From positions 122,694,429-122,758,428 of the forward strand of contig OX328123.1 of the NCBI GenBank assembly GCA_946811695.1: DNA of 64,000 nt, in the 5' to 3' direction. This document shows, piece by piece, positions 11,618 through 23,150 of the stretch. The DNA comes from Gonocerus acuteangulatus (Eukaryota > Arthropoda > Insecta > Hemiptera > Coreidae). Positions within the stretch are counted from its first letter, which is position 1. Each line of letters begins with the position of its first letter. Under the pieces are notes generated by a model. The model was not told the DNA's origin and ran no database searches. It was given only the letters and a program-made list of their open reading frames with translations. Made by a program: the position numbers and the translations under genes.

Positions 11618-12186
11618 ACAGGACATTTACAATTCTAATCCTCTAATACAAGAGATACACTATAAAATATCATTACTAAACAAGACAGTTACTCTGTATT
11701 GGGTACCAGGACATGAAGACATCGGACCAAGTACCAACGTTGACTTACTAGCAAACCTTGCAGGACGAAAAGAACAACGAGACACTGACAGTTTGACGTA
11801 CCAAGACTGAGGATAAAGAAAGAATAATGCAAATTTGGCAGGATACCTGGTTAATTATAACAGATAATAAATTAAGGGAGATTAAGTATACAGTTCGGGA
11901 ATGGCCTTCTAGCAGCAGATGTAAGAGACGCGAAGAAGCAGTCCTCTGCGGGCTGAGGATAGGCCATTCCCTACTAACTCACTCATACCTTATGACACGA
12001 AAAGACAGACCAATATGCCAGTACTGCAATACAGCAGTTACTGTTAAACACTTACTGACAGACTGCAGACTCAGTCAAAACACTGACTTACCATCAAACA
12101 TGCAAGAATTACTTTCAGATGACAGCAAACATATTACAGACATATTCCAATTCCTTTCTAACATAAAAATTCTGGATAAAATCTAG
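11618..12186 (+). pseudogene. non-LTR retrotransposon ORF2 C-terminus (I/Jockey type)
   Basis: From about 11618 the reading frame gives an RNase H C-terminal block (VTLYWVPGHEDIGPSTNVDL, with the W-V-P-G-H signature). A frameshift or stop near 11808 follows, and then a clean 119-codon frame at 11827-12186. That frame holds LRIGHSLLTHSYLM and the terminal zinc knuckle CQYCNTAVTVKHLLTDC (C-x2-C-x7-H-x4-C), the standard tail of I/Jockey-superfamily ORF2 proteins. The 3' UTR runs to about 12560, past a long T-run at 12190-12222, and has CAGTTTCGTCGCCTGAGTT followed by AATAAATATTATAA. The 5' part of the element is absent. Confidence 0.82.
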
Positions 12187-12188
12187 CC

Positions 12189-12223
<35 letters not shown>

Positions 12224-12670
12224 CCCTCACCTGTTTTAATTGTTTATTTTGTTATATATAATTTTTTTCCCTTCTTTCTTTTATTTGTCTATTTATTTTT
12301 CTTTTTTTTCCTTTTCTCCCCCATTTTTTTTCCTTCCCCCCTTTTTATTTCTAGAAGTAAATATCACTGAGTGAAACACTGAAATATCAACACAGAATTA
12401 AGTTACTTCTCTCAGCTATTAAGTACTACTTTGCTTACAACTCGTACTTTTTATTTGTTTTACTATTTATCATTGACTTTCTTGTACTTGCCTCAATTCT
12501 TTATAGTCGCAGTTTCGTCGCCTGAGTTGCGATAAACTTAATTAATAAATATTATAATTTTGTTTTGTAAATACTTTTACAAAAAATCTACAATAATTCA
12601 TCCCGTTTCAATAGAATATAGAGTAGGCCCGGAAAAAAAAATTGGTATTTTTCTAGCCTTTTCAAATTCT

Positions 12671-12707
<37 letters not shown>

Positions 12708-13198
12708 GAATTAGGCTGATAAAATTAGAAAAAAGGTTTATTTGAGCTACTCTTTGTGATAGAGCTTTCCTTAAATATTGCCAGAAATCGTGCGTTTTCC
12801 TAAAATCTAGCTTTTCTTGGAGATTTTATTGGAGCAGGTATTTCCCTGCTTGTTTTAATTTATTTAAAACAAACCTTATCATTGCAAATTTTCATTAAAA
12901 ATAGTCAAAAGTTTAAAATTTGCTATTTCAAACTTTCCAAACGACGCAATGCCAAAAGAACGGACTAATTTAAGAAAAATCTCTTAGGAGCAAATGGCTA
13001 TGATTTATATGCAATTTGTTAAGTAAAGTTTTGTTGTATTGAGGCAACACATAGTCTCAATACAATGTTCCCTACACAACAATGGATCATACGTCCTCAT
13101 TTAAACACAACTAAATATTTTATGTTAGTATAAAGTGCTCTGGGTACAAGAATATTTCAGCGATGGCAGCCTACAAGTCTTGATAGTTACTGCTGATT
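12187..13198. other. retrotransposon 3' UTR, then low-complexity T-rich sequence
   Basis: Contains T-runs at about 12190-12222 and 12672-12702 and a polypyrimidine stretch at 12240-12350. To about 12560 it is the untranslated tail of the preceding element; the rest has no recognised content. Confidence 0.5.
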
Positions 13199-13900
13199 TT
13201 TTTTTTTTTTTTTTAATTTATTTTAAGAGTTTCGCAACGACGGTGACTTGCTCTTTTTAAAATACAACAAATAAGTACAGCTTTATAAAAAAATAGAAAC
13301 TTCCAGAACTAAATACAACAAAAGTATTAAGAGAACATAAAACAAAATTTGCTAGGTTTGTGAACAGAATTAAGAGCTAAACATTATTTACAGTATTGCT
13401 ATTTACACTGTAGTTACTATATTTACATAACACATGGTGGCTACAACTACTAACATTATTTAGTTCTTAATTGAAATCAGATTATTATTGTAACATCGAG
13501 ATAATATTTCTAAAGGCTTCAGATTATTTTTTTTCCTGGAATTAAATTTTTGTGTGTAGGTTGTGTTGTTTTAAAAATGTTAACATATCGTTAATGAAGG
13601 GGCTACCCTCTATCAGTAGTTCCTGTAAGTTGTAAGGTAATTTTAGTTGTTCTCATATTCTGCATTCCGTTAGGAAGTGTTTTACTGTCATTGATACGTT
13701 ACACTGTCTGCAAATGGGTTGTTCCTTACTTGTCATTGAATAAGAGTGAGTTTGACCTAGATGTAGATGCGCCGTAAAAAAAAATAAATAAATAAAATAA
13801 AAAAAAAATAAAAAAATAAGAGTGAGTTGATGATTTACTGTAGGTAACCCAAAATTATATTCATGATTTTCCAAGCTCAAATAGACTTAATATACACATA
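13199..13900 (-). pseudogene. non-LTR retrotransposon 3' end with poly-A tail
   Basis: On the minus strand, HLHLGQTHSYSM is followed by CRQCNVSMTVKHFLTEC, a C-x2-C-x7-H-x4-C knuckle equivalent to those at 12.0 and 20.9 kb. A tandem insertion of A/T low-complexity sequence at about 13777-13820 disrupts the upstream frame. The 3' UTR of about 430 bp ends with CCGTCGTTGCGAAACTC, then AATAAATT, then an A-run (T-run 13198-13215 on the + strand). This is a third, independently decayed member of the same I/Jockey-like group. Confidence 0.75.
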
Positions 13901-13929
13901 ATTTCATTCAATGTTTACTCGCCAGGAAG

Positions 13930-16213
13930 CGCAAACAGAATTCATAAGAGAGAGAGAAGAGAGAGAGAAAAACTTTATTTCAGAAAAGTTTGGTTGCCCA
14001 ACTAAATTGGATTGCTCCACACACAACATAGTAATCAACCCTTCAAATCTGGGTATTCCAATGAAAAACAAAAAAAGTATAAGAACGAATAAGTAAACAA
14101 CAACAAAAATTATATAAATGATATAAAATGATGAAATTAGTGATAAAAATGGGGGGGCAATAAAATATTAATAATAAATATACAAAAGAGTTAAATAGTA
14201 AATAAAATGGTAGGAGAAAATATGCGGTCAGCCATATATGTGGTTCTGAATAATGGCGAGTGAGTCAATAAGAATTGATTCTGCTATTCTTCCTAGAATG
14301 TCCTCGCTGATTCCTATTTCCTGGAAGAATGCAGCTGTTTCCTTGGGAATGGTGCCTCGGGAGCCGAACCATAGTCCTTTCACGGTGAATTCTCTTGATC
14401 CATAGCTCTCCCGGAACTTTTCCTTATAGTAAGAGATGCACTTCTCGTATGTGGCTTCCTTCTCTTTATTTATGTTTTGGCTTTGATTGTTATCATTGCC
14501 TTCATAACGAATCGTTGGGTCTATGATAAGAGCCGTTTTGGTTTTCCGTTTGAAGGCAACGATGTCGGCATATCTTGAGGAACCTTCATCGTCAATGCTG
14601 TAAACTTCCTCGAAGCAGTCGTGACCATTGTCTTTCATAAGCTCCATCAGAGTGTGCTTCACGTTGTTATGGCGACGTGTAACCAGAAGCATGTTGTGGT
14701 CGCAACTTCCTAGCACATGTGCTGGCGTTTCTTTCTCTTTGCCACATCTGCGACAAAGGAGACCAACATCCCTTGGTTCACTGCTAATGCCAGGAACAGC
14801 TCGAAGAGGTGCATAATTAATATTAATTTTTAATGCATTTATCCATTCGGAGCCCGATAAAACTTCTCTGTTGTAAATGAACTTATTTGCTTTTGGACAG
14901 TCTTTGACGTGTCGGACTCCAATGCCCTGCCACTTCGAGTTAGCCCATTCATTGAAAGAGTTTTCTCTCAAGGTCTGCCGCAGCTTCTTTATGTTATGCA
15001 TGGCGCTAATAACGTCCGTTGGAATTTCGAGTCTTTGGGCACATTCGAACGACTCCTTAGTATAATCAAAAAAAGAATGAAATAATTCGTCCGAAACACC
15101 GTCGAGCTTTTGAGCAATAGACCAATACTGCAACGGAGTTTCCCAGTGGCATCGAAGCAAGCCAAGTCCTCTGTATCGACGAGGTGCATACAGCATTCCA
15201 TTGCAAGCATTGGCAGGCAGACCTATTATTGCCTTTACGCTCCTTCGAATTATGACATCCACACCTTCCAGCAAGGACTGAGGGATTTTAATGAGAGGCA
15301 CTGTTTGGAACGGATAGGCGAGGCAAGGGAAAATATACTGATTAATGATATTCAGTTTTTGATCGGGCTTTAACAGATTTGATGATGTCAGTAGCTCTAA
15401 ATTGCTTGTCAATGTGCGTACCGAATCTTCTTTAAAAGCAATTTCTGAATCGAATGGACATCCTAAATATTTTATTTGTTCACTGCCACTGATCGAAGTA
15501 ATATTTTCCCCGTTTTCAAGAGCAAGCTCGTCCTTACAGAGAACTCCCTTTTTAACAATTATCGCAGTGCTTTTGCTTGGGTTTATGCTCAATCCAATTT
15601 CTTTAAAGGTCCGAACTATTACGTCAACTACCCTTTCAGCTGATTTTTTTATTACACGCCGTTACTGCTTGATCATCAGCAAATCCTGTCAGGATGACCC
15701 TGTCAATATTCTCCTGTACTTCATAACCGTAGCAGTTAGCGAATTGCGGGTCACAAACTTCTCTGTATAGATGATCTATGGCTGTAATAAAGAGTGTTGG
15801 CGACAGCGGGCCTCCTTGGGGAACTCCTTGTTTCACATTGATGAAACCTGTTTTATTTATTCCCACTTGAATTTGGATCGAATTATTTGATAGCAACGAA
15901 GAGATTATATTTTTAAGATCAGGCGATACTCCTCTGCCTTCCAAACTTTTCACTATGTGGGCATGACCTATGTTGTCAAATGCACCAGTGACGTCTAAAA
16001 ATGCAACAGCACAGTCATCCTTTCTTCTTTTGCTTGTTTTCAAAACACCGTCGATGATGCGCGCATTGACGTGAGCACCTGGCAAACCTCTTATGAATCC
16101 CCTTTGACACTTGTGGAATGTAATTTGTTGCCTGAGTTCATGGTCCAGTACTTTCTCTATAATTCGACGGACTACGGAATATACTGTAATGGGTCTCCAT
16201 GAGGATATGTCCT
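13930..16213 (-). mobile_element. RLE-type (R2-superfamily) non-LTR retrotransposon, 5'-truncated
   Basis: The coding part is described separately. The 3' UTR runs leftwards from the stop at 14228 and contains an AATAAAG signal (minus strand, about 13974-13980), ending near a GA-rich tract at 13945-13970. The right (5') limit near 16213 falls in the middle of the reverse transcriptase, so the N-terminal zinc-finger/Myb region is missing. I saw no rDNA sequence in the flanks, so if this lineage is site-specific, this copy is not in an rDNA target. Confidence 0.8.
14228..16205 (-). pseudogene. reverse transcriptase/RLE endonuclease ORF with one frameshift
   Basis: Reading leftward from about 16205, the RT domain starts at motif SSWRPITVYSVVRRIIEK. 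It passes through FLDVTGAFDNIGH (catalytic Asp), GVPQGGPLSP and the FADD active site, and stops just after it. The frame resumes one base shifted and runs 454 codons from 15592 to 14228. That part holds the RT thumb, then a CCHC knuckle (residues C280, C283, H292, C297 of the downstream frame) and a restriction-like endonuclease core R-Y-A-D343 ... D358, as in R2/R4/NeSL-type elements. The shift maps to a seven-T run at 15644-15650 (A-run in sense). Apart from that and the 5' truncation the protein is clean, so decay is recent or the shift is a sequencing error. Clade within the RLE group is unresolved. Confidence 0.85.
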
Positions 16214-16528
16214 TAAATAATTATAATTTAAGAGGAAATAAAGGTCATCAACCTCTCTCAAACTGGAGCCACAATAATTTTTATTAAATGGAGGTCAAGT
16301 CAAGAAGGAGTACAATATAAAAGATTAAACACAAAACCATGAGGTTGCTGGGCAATAAATATTTTTGAAAAGGGTCTCAGGTTGTATGGTAGGGAGGGAG
16401 AATACACTTCCCAGGAACCATTTATCTTGCCAGCCACTTAGTGGTATGTCAGCTATTCCTTACCAACTTTCTCTCTACTACATTTTCTTCACTTAGGCTC
16501 AGGCCAAAAACATATAATTTTGTGTTTG
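16214..16528. other. unrecognised flank
   Basis: No gene or repeat boundary was identified between the truncated retrotransposon and the TA tract. Confidence 0.35.

Positions 16529-16599
<71 letters not shown>
16529..16599. repeat. (TA)n microsatellite
   Basis: About 70 bp of TA repeats with one AA interruption near 16540. Confidence 0.95.
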
Positions 16600-16602
<3 letters not shown>

Positions 16603-16789
16603 ACTGTGTGTGCGGGCTTCACCGTCTCCCAAAATGATTCGATTTGGATTCATAAATATCATATTGACTTCCACACTTCTGAAGAACGTGGTACAAATAC
16701 GAAGTTCACAATTCATAGCCTGGTGAACTAACTGTACGAAATTGTAATAAAATTAAATATTAATGATTTCACTGGCACACAAAATAATA

Positions 16790-17115
16790 AAAAAAGTAGT
16801 ATTTTTCAAAGACACCATATATATTTTCTTACATACGCTAAATCCAATCCTGAGTCCGTTACACTCAGGCGCGTCAAGTTTAAGGGCATTTGATGGTCAA
16901 ATTGCGTATGAAGTCGTTTAAGAAGAAATAACTAGAGCTTCCTAGGTTTTGAGCATCGCTGAATTCGAATTCGAGGTCTGTTTCAATTTTTTGTAAAATA
17001 AACATATTTTTCATTGAAATGATGTTGCTTGAGTGAAACGGACTCTGGATTCGGATTCAGCGTGTCGAAATATATAAGAATGTATGTTGGAAAATACCAC
17101 TTTTTTTTAATTTTC
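16790..17115. mobile_element. MITE-like inverted-repeat element
   Basis: The left arm (AAAAAAGTAGTATTTTTCAA ... TACGCTAAATCCAATCCTGA ... GTCCGTTACAC) pairs imperfectly with the right arm (GTGAAACGGACTC ... GATTCGGATTCAGCG ... AAATACCACTTTTTTT), over about 75 bp per side. The interior is non-coding. No clear target duplication was seen. It lies about 280 bp upstream of the GPCR exon, so probably in the preceding intron. Confidence 0.6.
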
Positions 17116-17396
17116 ATTAATATTACTTAACTCAATAATTACTAAAAATAAATTCTGCTCCAAACTTATTACTTTTTCGATATGCCTCTTAGGTTGTTTA
17201 TGATCCGATTTGACTTTCTCGATGATGAGCCAGGTATTGAGTGAAACATAATAGACGGTTTGGAGAAGAATTAACTTTGTTTTTAGTTATTGACTAATTA
17301 ATTTATTTACCTACCTAATAATGTTTTATAGTATTAATAACTGTTTTAGCATTCTCTTATAACCCCGAATATTAACAGGTTCTTTTAATGTTTCAG

Positions 17397-17685
17397 TGAA
17401 ACGAGAATGGCGCCGGAACAGACGGACTATGATGATCCTATCCTGCATAGCCATTGTGTTCGCATTGTCTTGGCTTCCGATGACTGCTTTCACCATCCTC
17501 TTCGAGTTCCATCCGTTTCTGTTCACACCGCCTAGCACCCTCTACCTGGTGTTCGCTCTCTGCCATGTGACTGCCATGAGCACAGCGGTCACCAATCCAC
17601 TCATGTATGGATGGCTCAATACCAACTTCAGGAGAGAGTTCAGGGTCCTCGGGTCAACGGGCGTCGAAAAGGCCAGAGAAGCGAG
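17397..17685 (+). CDS. neuropeptide Y/F-type GPCR, penultimate coding exon (TM6-TM7)
   Basis: The exon is bounded by a polypyrimidine-AG acceptor (TTTTAATGTTTCAG, ending 17396) and a donor GAG|GTAACG at 17686. The translation starts in the third intracellular loop (KREWRRNRRT). It then has TM6 with the CWxP-type motif as ALSWLP, an extracellular loop (FHPFLFTPPSTL), TM7 with NPLMY (the NPxxY motif), and helix 8 (GWLNTNFRREF). These features define a class A (rhodopsin-like) receptor, and the TM7/helix-8 text resembles insect neuropeptide F or short neuropeptide F receptors, which couple a plasma-membrane peptide signal to G proteins. Reading through the donor would stop at a TAA after two more bases, but the phase-matched exon at 33295 favours splicing. 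TM1-TM5 were not found. The exact receptor subtype is not settled. Confidence 0.85.
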
Positions 17686-17689
17686 GTAA

Positions 17690-19069
17690 CGCCTTTTTTG
17701 TTTCACCATACTATTTTTTTTTAATCTTAAGTATGCTTTAGCGATGACTGAACTGAAAAAAAATTGTTACAAAAAAGTGTCCGCTGGCGATAAGATAAAG
17801 ATGAAATCATTATTTCATAATCGCACTAACCCAAAATGAATCAATTATTACAAACTTTCATTTAATGCTTTATTGTTTTATATTTAAAATTTCAGGAAAA
17901 TGCCAAGCACCTTATGACTAGAATTTTATTTACCGTTGACATCATTTTTAATTTTAATTCTTAAATACTTCCTGTTTGTAATTTGTGTTAATTTATTTAT
18001 TTATTATAATTTCATACACAACTTTATGATGTTTTTCTTTTAATTATTTATTTATATATTTTATTAATATCTTACATAATTTAATGATACCTAAATATCA
18101 TCATCTATATTATCTGTTTAATACAAAAGAATATATATCCTGGGTATATTTAAAAATGTTTCATCATATGTTAAAAATGAAACAATTTTCAATGGTGCTA
18201 ATGACTCGAGTCGAAGCACAATGAGAAAAACAATACAAAAGAAATCGATAAATTAGACTCTTCGAACCGCAACTCAAACTTGGGCTTAGCAATATTTGCG
18301 ATACAATTAAACCTTCGCACCTTCACGCTATATTCCCGACATTCCTGCTTCTTGGAAAATCCCGGTAAATCTTCTAACCGCATTTCAATGCTCACACCAA
18401 CTAGAAATCTACGAACAATAGAAACATTACGCCATCACTAAACTTCCATCCAACACTGAATTTTTGCATCGCCAAAAAACGTTTACACTTAAACGGGTCC
18501 TTCAAATGTCCCCTCATTTTCACGTACCACCGACGCCCTGCAACATTATCTTCGTACCGCCAATAAACATTCATACTACAATTCAATTTTTAGGTTTATT
18601 CGTATTTTACCGCTGGCATTCGTTGAGAAATAGAGAACATATAGACGCAAAGTGACGAATAAGAAAAACACGATTGAGTAGAGGCGAAAAGTTTGATTAA
18701 TGAAGTGATGATGGAGTTATAATTCTCTGAAGGCGCTATGATTAAACCGACGAGCAAAAATAGAATGGGCGCGGAAATTTAGAATTCTCGGCAAGGATGT
18801 TGACAAGCCGGCAATATATTGAGCGGACGAACGAAGATTGATTGACGTCACGAGAATTATTAGGTGCAGCTGAGATTGAGTGTTCCTACAAGGTGTATTA
18901 AGCGTGGACGACAATATTGCCAAGAAGTCGGACAGAAGGTGTTCTTCAGTGCGTTGTTGGCAATCATTATGTGACTTGTCGGCGCATCGACAAATCTGGA
19001 CCATTAGCGCCGATTTTATTTCTACTTATTTGCAGAATAGTTCTTCATTTTAATAATATTTAACACAGG
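17690..19069 (+). other. receptor intron, first part
   Basis: AT-rich and lacking recognisable features. A less AT-rich block at 18180-19010 has short open frames on both strands, but no domain or splice support. Confidence 0.45.
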
Positions 19070-19072
19070 TGG

Positions 19073-19245
19073 TCTCCCGTGGTCTTGTGGCTAGCGCCTT
19101 AGATTCATAAGCGGAAGATGGTGGGTTCGATCTTCTCCGGCGACAGGAATTGTCTTATCCCACGGCTTATTGGGAAAATTCCTCGCTGCATCCTGGATGT
19201 CAGCGCTATTGGGCTAATTGTCGAAGCGCCGGTAAAAAAGAAAAA
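19073..19245 (+). mobile_element. tRNA-derived SINE, copy B
   Basis: It opens with a polymerase III promoter: box A GTGGTCTTGTGGCTAGCGCC and box B GGTGGGTTCGATCTT, resembling a Glu-type tRNA head. A body with CGGCTTATTGGGAAAATTCC follows, then an A-rich tail at about 19236-19250. The head and body match copy C at 19.65 kb, which shows that it is a family. Confidence 0.75.
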
Positions 19246-19651
19246 AAAACAGTGCCGCTAATATTGATGTATATTGTGATCTTTAATAGCACTCAAATAA
19301 TTTAAATATGACGGAAAGTCACCTTTCTGCCGGCTGGAATATGAATCGTATTTATGATATTGAATAGGATGATTTTAGCAATTATTTCATAACATATTTC
19401 GATTATAAAATAATTGCTAAAATAGTTAAATTAGACACTACATTATCCTCACGAATATGAAACATTCATTGCTCATCGACTTTATAAGTTAGCGCACTCT
19501 AATGTATAGAACACCAGATCGATTGAAATTGCAATAATAAATGTTTGTTTTTGTTCGTACCGGAAAATAATTGCGCTGCGTTGTGATGGGAGCTTCTTCT
19601 CTTATTTCTTATTTTTTAATAAATTTGTTTTTAATAAAATTACTGGAAAAG

Positions 19652-19865
19652 GGCTTTCCCGTGGTCTAGTGGCTATTTTCAAAAGCGATATGAGGGTTAG
19701 AGTCCCGCCTGTTGCAGGGATTTTTCTCATTTCAGGGCCCGTTGAGAAAATCCCCAGCTGCATTACGGGGGTCGGGACTAATGGCCCAGATTTCGGTGCG
19801 CTGCACAGTGGTGCCGGGAGGAGGAAAAGACCCAATACCGATGGGGTTCAATGGCGTTTGAACAT
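19652..19865 (+). mobile_element. tRNA-derived SINE, copy C
   Basis: The head CCCGTGGTCTAGTGGCTA and the degraded box B AGGGTTAGAGTCCCGCC align with copy B, as does the body (GCCCGTTGAGAAAATCCCCA, then CGGGGGTCGGGACTAATGGC). It lacks a clear A-tail and target duplication. A 97-codon open frame over it is coincidental. Confidence 0.7.
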
Positions 19866-20684
19866 TTTTTTATACCTAATTAGTTGTAGAATATTGATCT
19901 ATTATAGCTTTTCCATTTTATTAAAAGTTCTTATCCCAAAACACCTTTTTCTCATCGAGTAAAAATCTCATAGTTTTTAGTGAAAAGTAAAACAATATTT
20001 TATACCACTTATTGTATTCCTGAAAAATGCGTATTACCCAGGGAAGTCTAAATGTGTATATTTAGCTTTTAAACAATTTTATTTTTTGCAAAATATACCA
20101 TATACTTGGTGCATTTAGGTTGTGATATCTTTAATGATACTACATTATCCTTAGTTTATTTCAGTACTCGAAAATACATTCGGAAGAAAAACTATCTCTA
20201 CCAATTAAGCAAAATATGACTTTTTTTAATTGAATACTTATTGTATTTCACGGTTTTCGTATTATAAAACCCGTTTATATTTCAAAATAATTATTCTATC
20301 GAAATGGTAGAGGTCTCATTCGACGCGGCACAAAAAATATTTCAAAAATGATATCAAATTCAGAAAGATTGAAGTAACTACAGTTATCCCCAAAATCGGG
20401 CGTTTGACACCACTGTGCACCGTAAAAGAAATAAAATACTGGAAATTATTTTTTAGCTGCTAATACTGTCATCGATAAAACATACTGCCACAATTGGAAG
20501 GTTTGTGTTTCATAATGTAATAACATAACAATGAGCCAAAATAACTTCGCAATGCTATTTTAACAGGACATTGATTTCCACTTACTTGACTTCTTCGTCC
20601 TAAAAAAATCATAAACCTGCTAATTTTGATTTGTTCACTATCATTTTGGAATAATTCATTAATTGAGGAATAATTCATTTGCAA
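19866..20684 (+). other. receptor intron, nothing recognised
   Basis: AT-rich, no supported features. Confidence 0.4.
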
Positions 20685-21025
20685 TGTGGTATACCACTCA
20701 AGATAACCACCTAAGGGAAATAAAGAGCAATATACGACCATTCACGTCAAGCGAACAGAGAACAAGGCGTGACGAAGTTGTACTTACAAGACTAAGAATC
20801 GGACATACACGCCTCACTCACTCACATCTATTTACGAAACAAGACAAGCCAAGGTGCGAAGCATGCAACGTTCCTTTGACTGTGAAACACCTACTAACAG
20901 ACTGCATGAAAAGAAACAACCTACAGGCACCTCATGACCTTAGCGAGCTGTTAGCAGATAGGAGCCCATATATTGATACCATACTGACATACTTAAAGAC
21001 CACGAATACATACAACGAAATATAA
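20685..21025 (+). pseudogene. non-LTR retrotransposon ORF2 C-terminus (I/Jockey type)
   Basis: A clean frame reads HLREIKSNIRPF, VLTRLRIGHTRLTHSHLF and the knuckle CEACNVPLTVKHLLTDC (C-x2-C-x7-H-x4-C), ending with a TAA. This is the extreme C-terminus of an ORF2 protein after the RNase H domain, which is missing here. The 3' UTR extends to about 21400 and includes CACCCCTGTTGCGAAGCTC, related to the tails at 12.5 and 13.2 kb. It differs in sequence from the 11.8-kb copy at many residues, so it is a different subfamily. It lies in sense within the receptor intron. Confidence 0.82.
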
Positions 21026-21679
21026 CTGCATTACAAGTATCGCACAATTAAAATCAAAGACAAAATTTCTGATCTCAAAATAATTTTAGAGCAATTTGTC
21101 TATATTTTTGTGGCTTTGTTTTCTTTAGGTGAGATCCTACTTACTATTTTATAAATTTTTATTATGATTTCAATCATACCATTATTTTATTACTTATTAT
21201 TTGCTACTTATTTTGTTTTGTATACATAATAAATGTATATATTTCTTTTTTTATAAATATGAACAATCAATGTTAATTATGAATGTAAATTTGAAAGTAT
21301 TTCCTTATTATTTTTATTTTTATTATTAATTTTCTTTGAGCAGATCACCCCTGTTGCGAAGCTCTTCAAGCAAATTAAAAATTAATTAATTGAGATTGAA
21401 TTTTCTGAGCCGTTAACCGCTATGAAGCGTTGGAGCACTTGGTTAGATTTAATCCGCAATGAGAACAAAGCAAATTGCCTTTTCCGTGAGTTTGTAAGCA
21501 CTCTATTCTGAAAGACTTTCGAGATCCGTAAAATAAAATATATAAAAATAAAAAGTTCGTAAATTATTATTAAAGGTCTATTAGGATTAAAGATTTACCT
21601 TCTAGTAAAATATAATTGCTTCTTTTGGAGGACATAATTTTTTATTTCTTGCAAAATAGCTAAGCTATATAGTAGCAGT

Positions 21680-22589
21680 CAGAGCTGGGCATAATTATTT
21701 ATAAATAAAAATACGAATTTATTCGTACTTCATATATTTGTAAATCAGAATATAAATAAATTCGTATTCATAAGTGTGAATACGAATTTATTTTTATTCA
21801 TGTATATTAAATATAAAAATACAAATAAAATTTTATTCACAAATTTTCTTGCGAATACAAATAAATTCACAGAAGAAAATGTAAATAATCACAAAAAATG
21901 TGAATATTCACAAATTATCAAGTGATTACGAAAAAATTCACATTAAAATATATGAATAAAAATTTATTCACACTAAAATTTGTGAATACAAATTTATTCA
22001 CAGAAAAATTCGCTAGTAAATTATGAATTTATTCGAATGAATGAATAAGATGATATTACATTTTCTTCAAGGCGCTTAACATCTAGGTTATCAGCACCAA
22101 GATTCAATTTTGTTTTTACCCCGAGCCCGCAGTGCACCACCAGCCACGCTGCAGAGACATTGTTTGCCTTTTTTTGGTGTACCTCTGGCGGTCCATAAAA
22201 ATGAATTTAGACGCTGAAAACCTAGATGTTAAGCGCCTTAAAAAATAAAATAAATCACCTTCAATAACTTTCGTAATATCATCTTAACCTTAATACCAAT
22301 AAATACATAATTTATTTGCGAATTTTATTGTGAATAAATTTGTATTCACAAATTATAATGTGAATACATTTTTATTCAGATGTTTTAATGTGATTTTTTT
22401 GTAATCAGTTGATTTTTTGTGAATACTCACATTTTTTGTGATTATTTACAATTTTTTCTGAGAATTTATTTGTATTTCGCAGAAACATTTGCGAATAAAA
22501 TTTTATTTGTATTTTTTATTTAATATACGTGAATAAAAATAAATTGGTATGCACACTTATGAAAATAAATAAAGTTATGCCCATCTCTG
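21680..22589. mobile_element. hAT-type foldback element, second copy
   Basis: Ends are CAGAGCTGGGC and GCCCATCTCTG; the flanking octamers GTAGCAGT (21672-21679) and GTAGGAGT (22590-22597) match at 7 of 8. The arms carry the same AT-rich blocks as the 5.6-kb copy. The GC-rich core (about 22070-22250) is inverted relative to that copy: ACCCCGAGCCCGC here corresponds to GCGGACTCGGGGT there. No transposase. Confidence 0.9.
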
Positions 22590-22846
22590 GTAGGAGTGAG
22601 AACATTGCATTCTACACTGCTCAATCAGGAAAGTTTTTTTTTTTTTTTTTTTTAATTTGTTGTCAACCATCAAGTGGTCATTAAACACATGGTTTACGAG
22701 CTAGGAGCTGCACTGCTGTAATAGTAATTAATGCACTAGTTTTTAAATTTAAGATTCGCGAATAATGATGCAATTGTTTAGTAAGAAGTGTTTGTTTATT
22801 TATTCCTTTTCTGGGAGTTAGTTAGCTTTGTTTTTGTAACTAAGTA

Positions 22847-22848
<2 letters not shown>
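22590..22848 (+). other. receptor intron, nothing recognised
   Basis: Holds a T18-type run at about 22636-22653. No gene. Confidence 0.4.

Positions 22849-22901
<53 letters not shown>
22849..22901. repeat. (TA)n microsatellite, 5' side of Gypsy insertion
   Basis: A perfect TA tract ending at the first base of the 5' LTR. The continuation is at 28191-28217 after the 3' LTR. Confidence 0.96.
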
Positions 22902-22905
<4 letters not shown>

Positions 22906-23068
22906 AGGGGCAGAGAGACAAGAGCAATGTAAACAAACAAGCTGAGCCTATAAAAGGACTCAGCAGGATTAAATACAGTCAGTTGTTATCTAGCTTTCGA
23001 AGTGTTATTACAGTCCTTACTCTTACTATCCTTTTTAAAAACATAGTACGTGTCGGGCTCATCATAAG
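22902..23068 (+). repeat. 5' LTR
   Basis: It starts TGTTAGGGGCAGAGAG and ends ATCATAAG just before the primer binding site. It is short for a Gypsy LTR (167-168 bp; the last base is shared or ambiguous). It carries a TATAAAAG promoter box at 22949-22956. Confidence 0.95.
22949..22956 (+). promoter_or_regulatory. TATA box of the 5' LTR
   Basis: TATAAAAG, 47 bp into the LTR, would start the genomic transcript near 22980. The same box is at the matching position in the 3' LTR (28070-28077). Confidence 0.7.
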
Positions 23069-23086
23069 TGGTGCCGAAACCCGGGA
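23069..23086 (+). promoter_or_regulatory. primer binding site, tRNA-Phe type
   Basis: TGGTGCCGAAACCCGGGA directly follows the LTR and is complementary to the 3' 18 nt of a eukaryotic tRNA-Phe including CCA. It would prime minus-strand DNA synthesis. Confidence 0.85.
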
Positions 23087-23150
23087 CCGTGCTAACGGGA
23101 CGGGAACGCGTTAACGCGAGAAGAACGTGCTAACGTGACGCGGGCAGTTT

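Noticed and set aside
18198..19004. Upstream or alternative receptor exons
   Set aside because: Short open frames on both strands, but none shows transmembrane or receptor motifs or has a matched splice pair.
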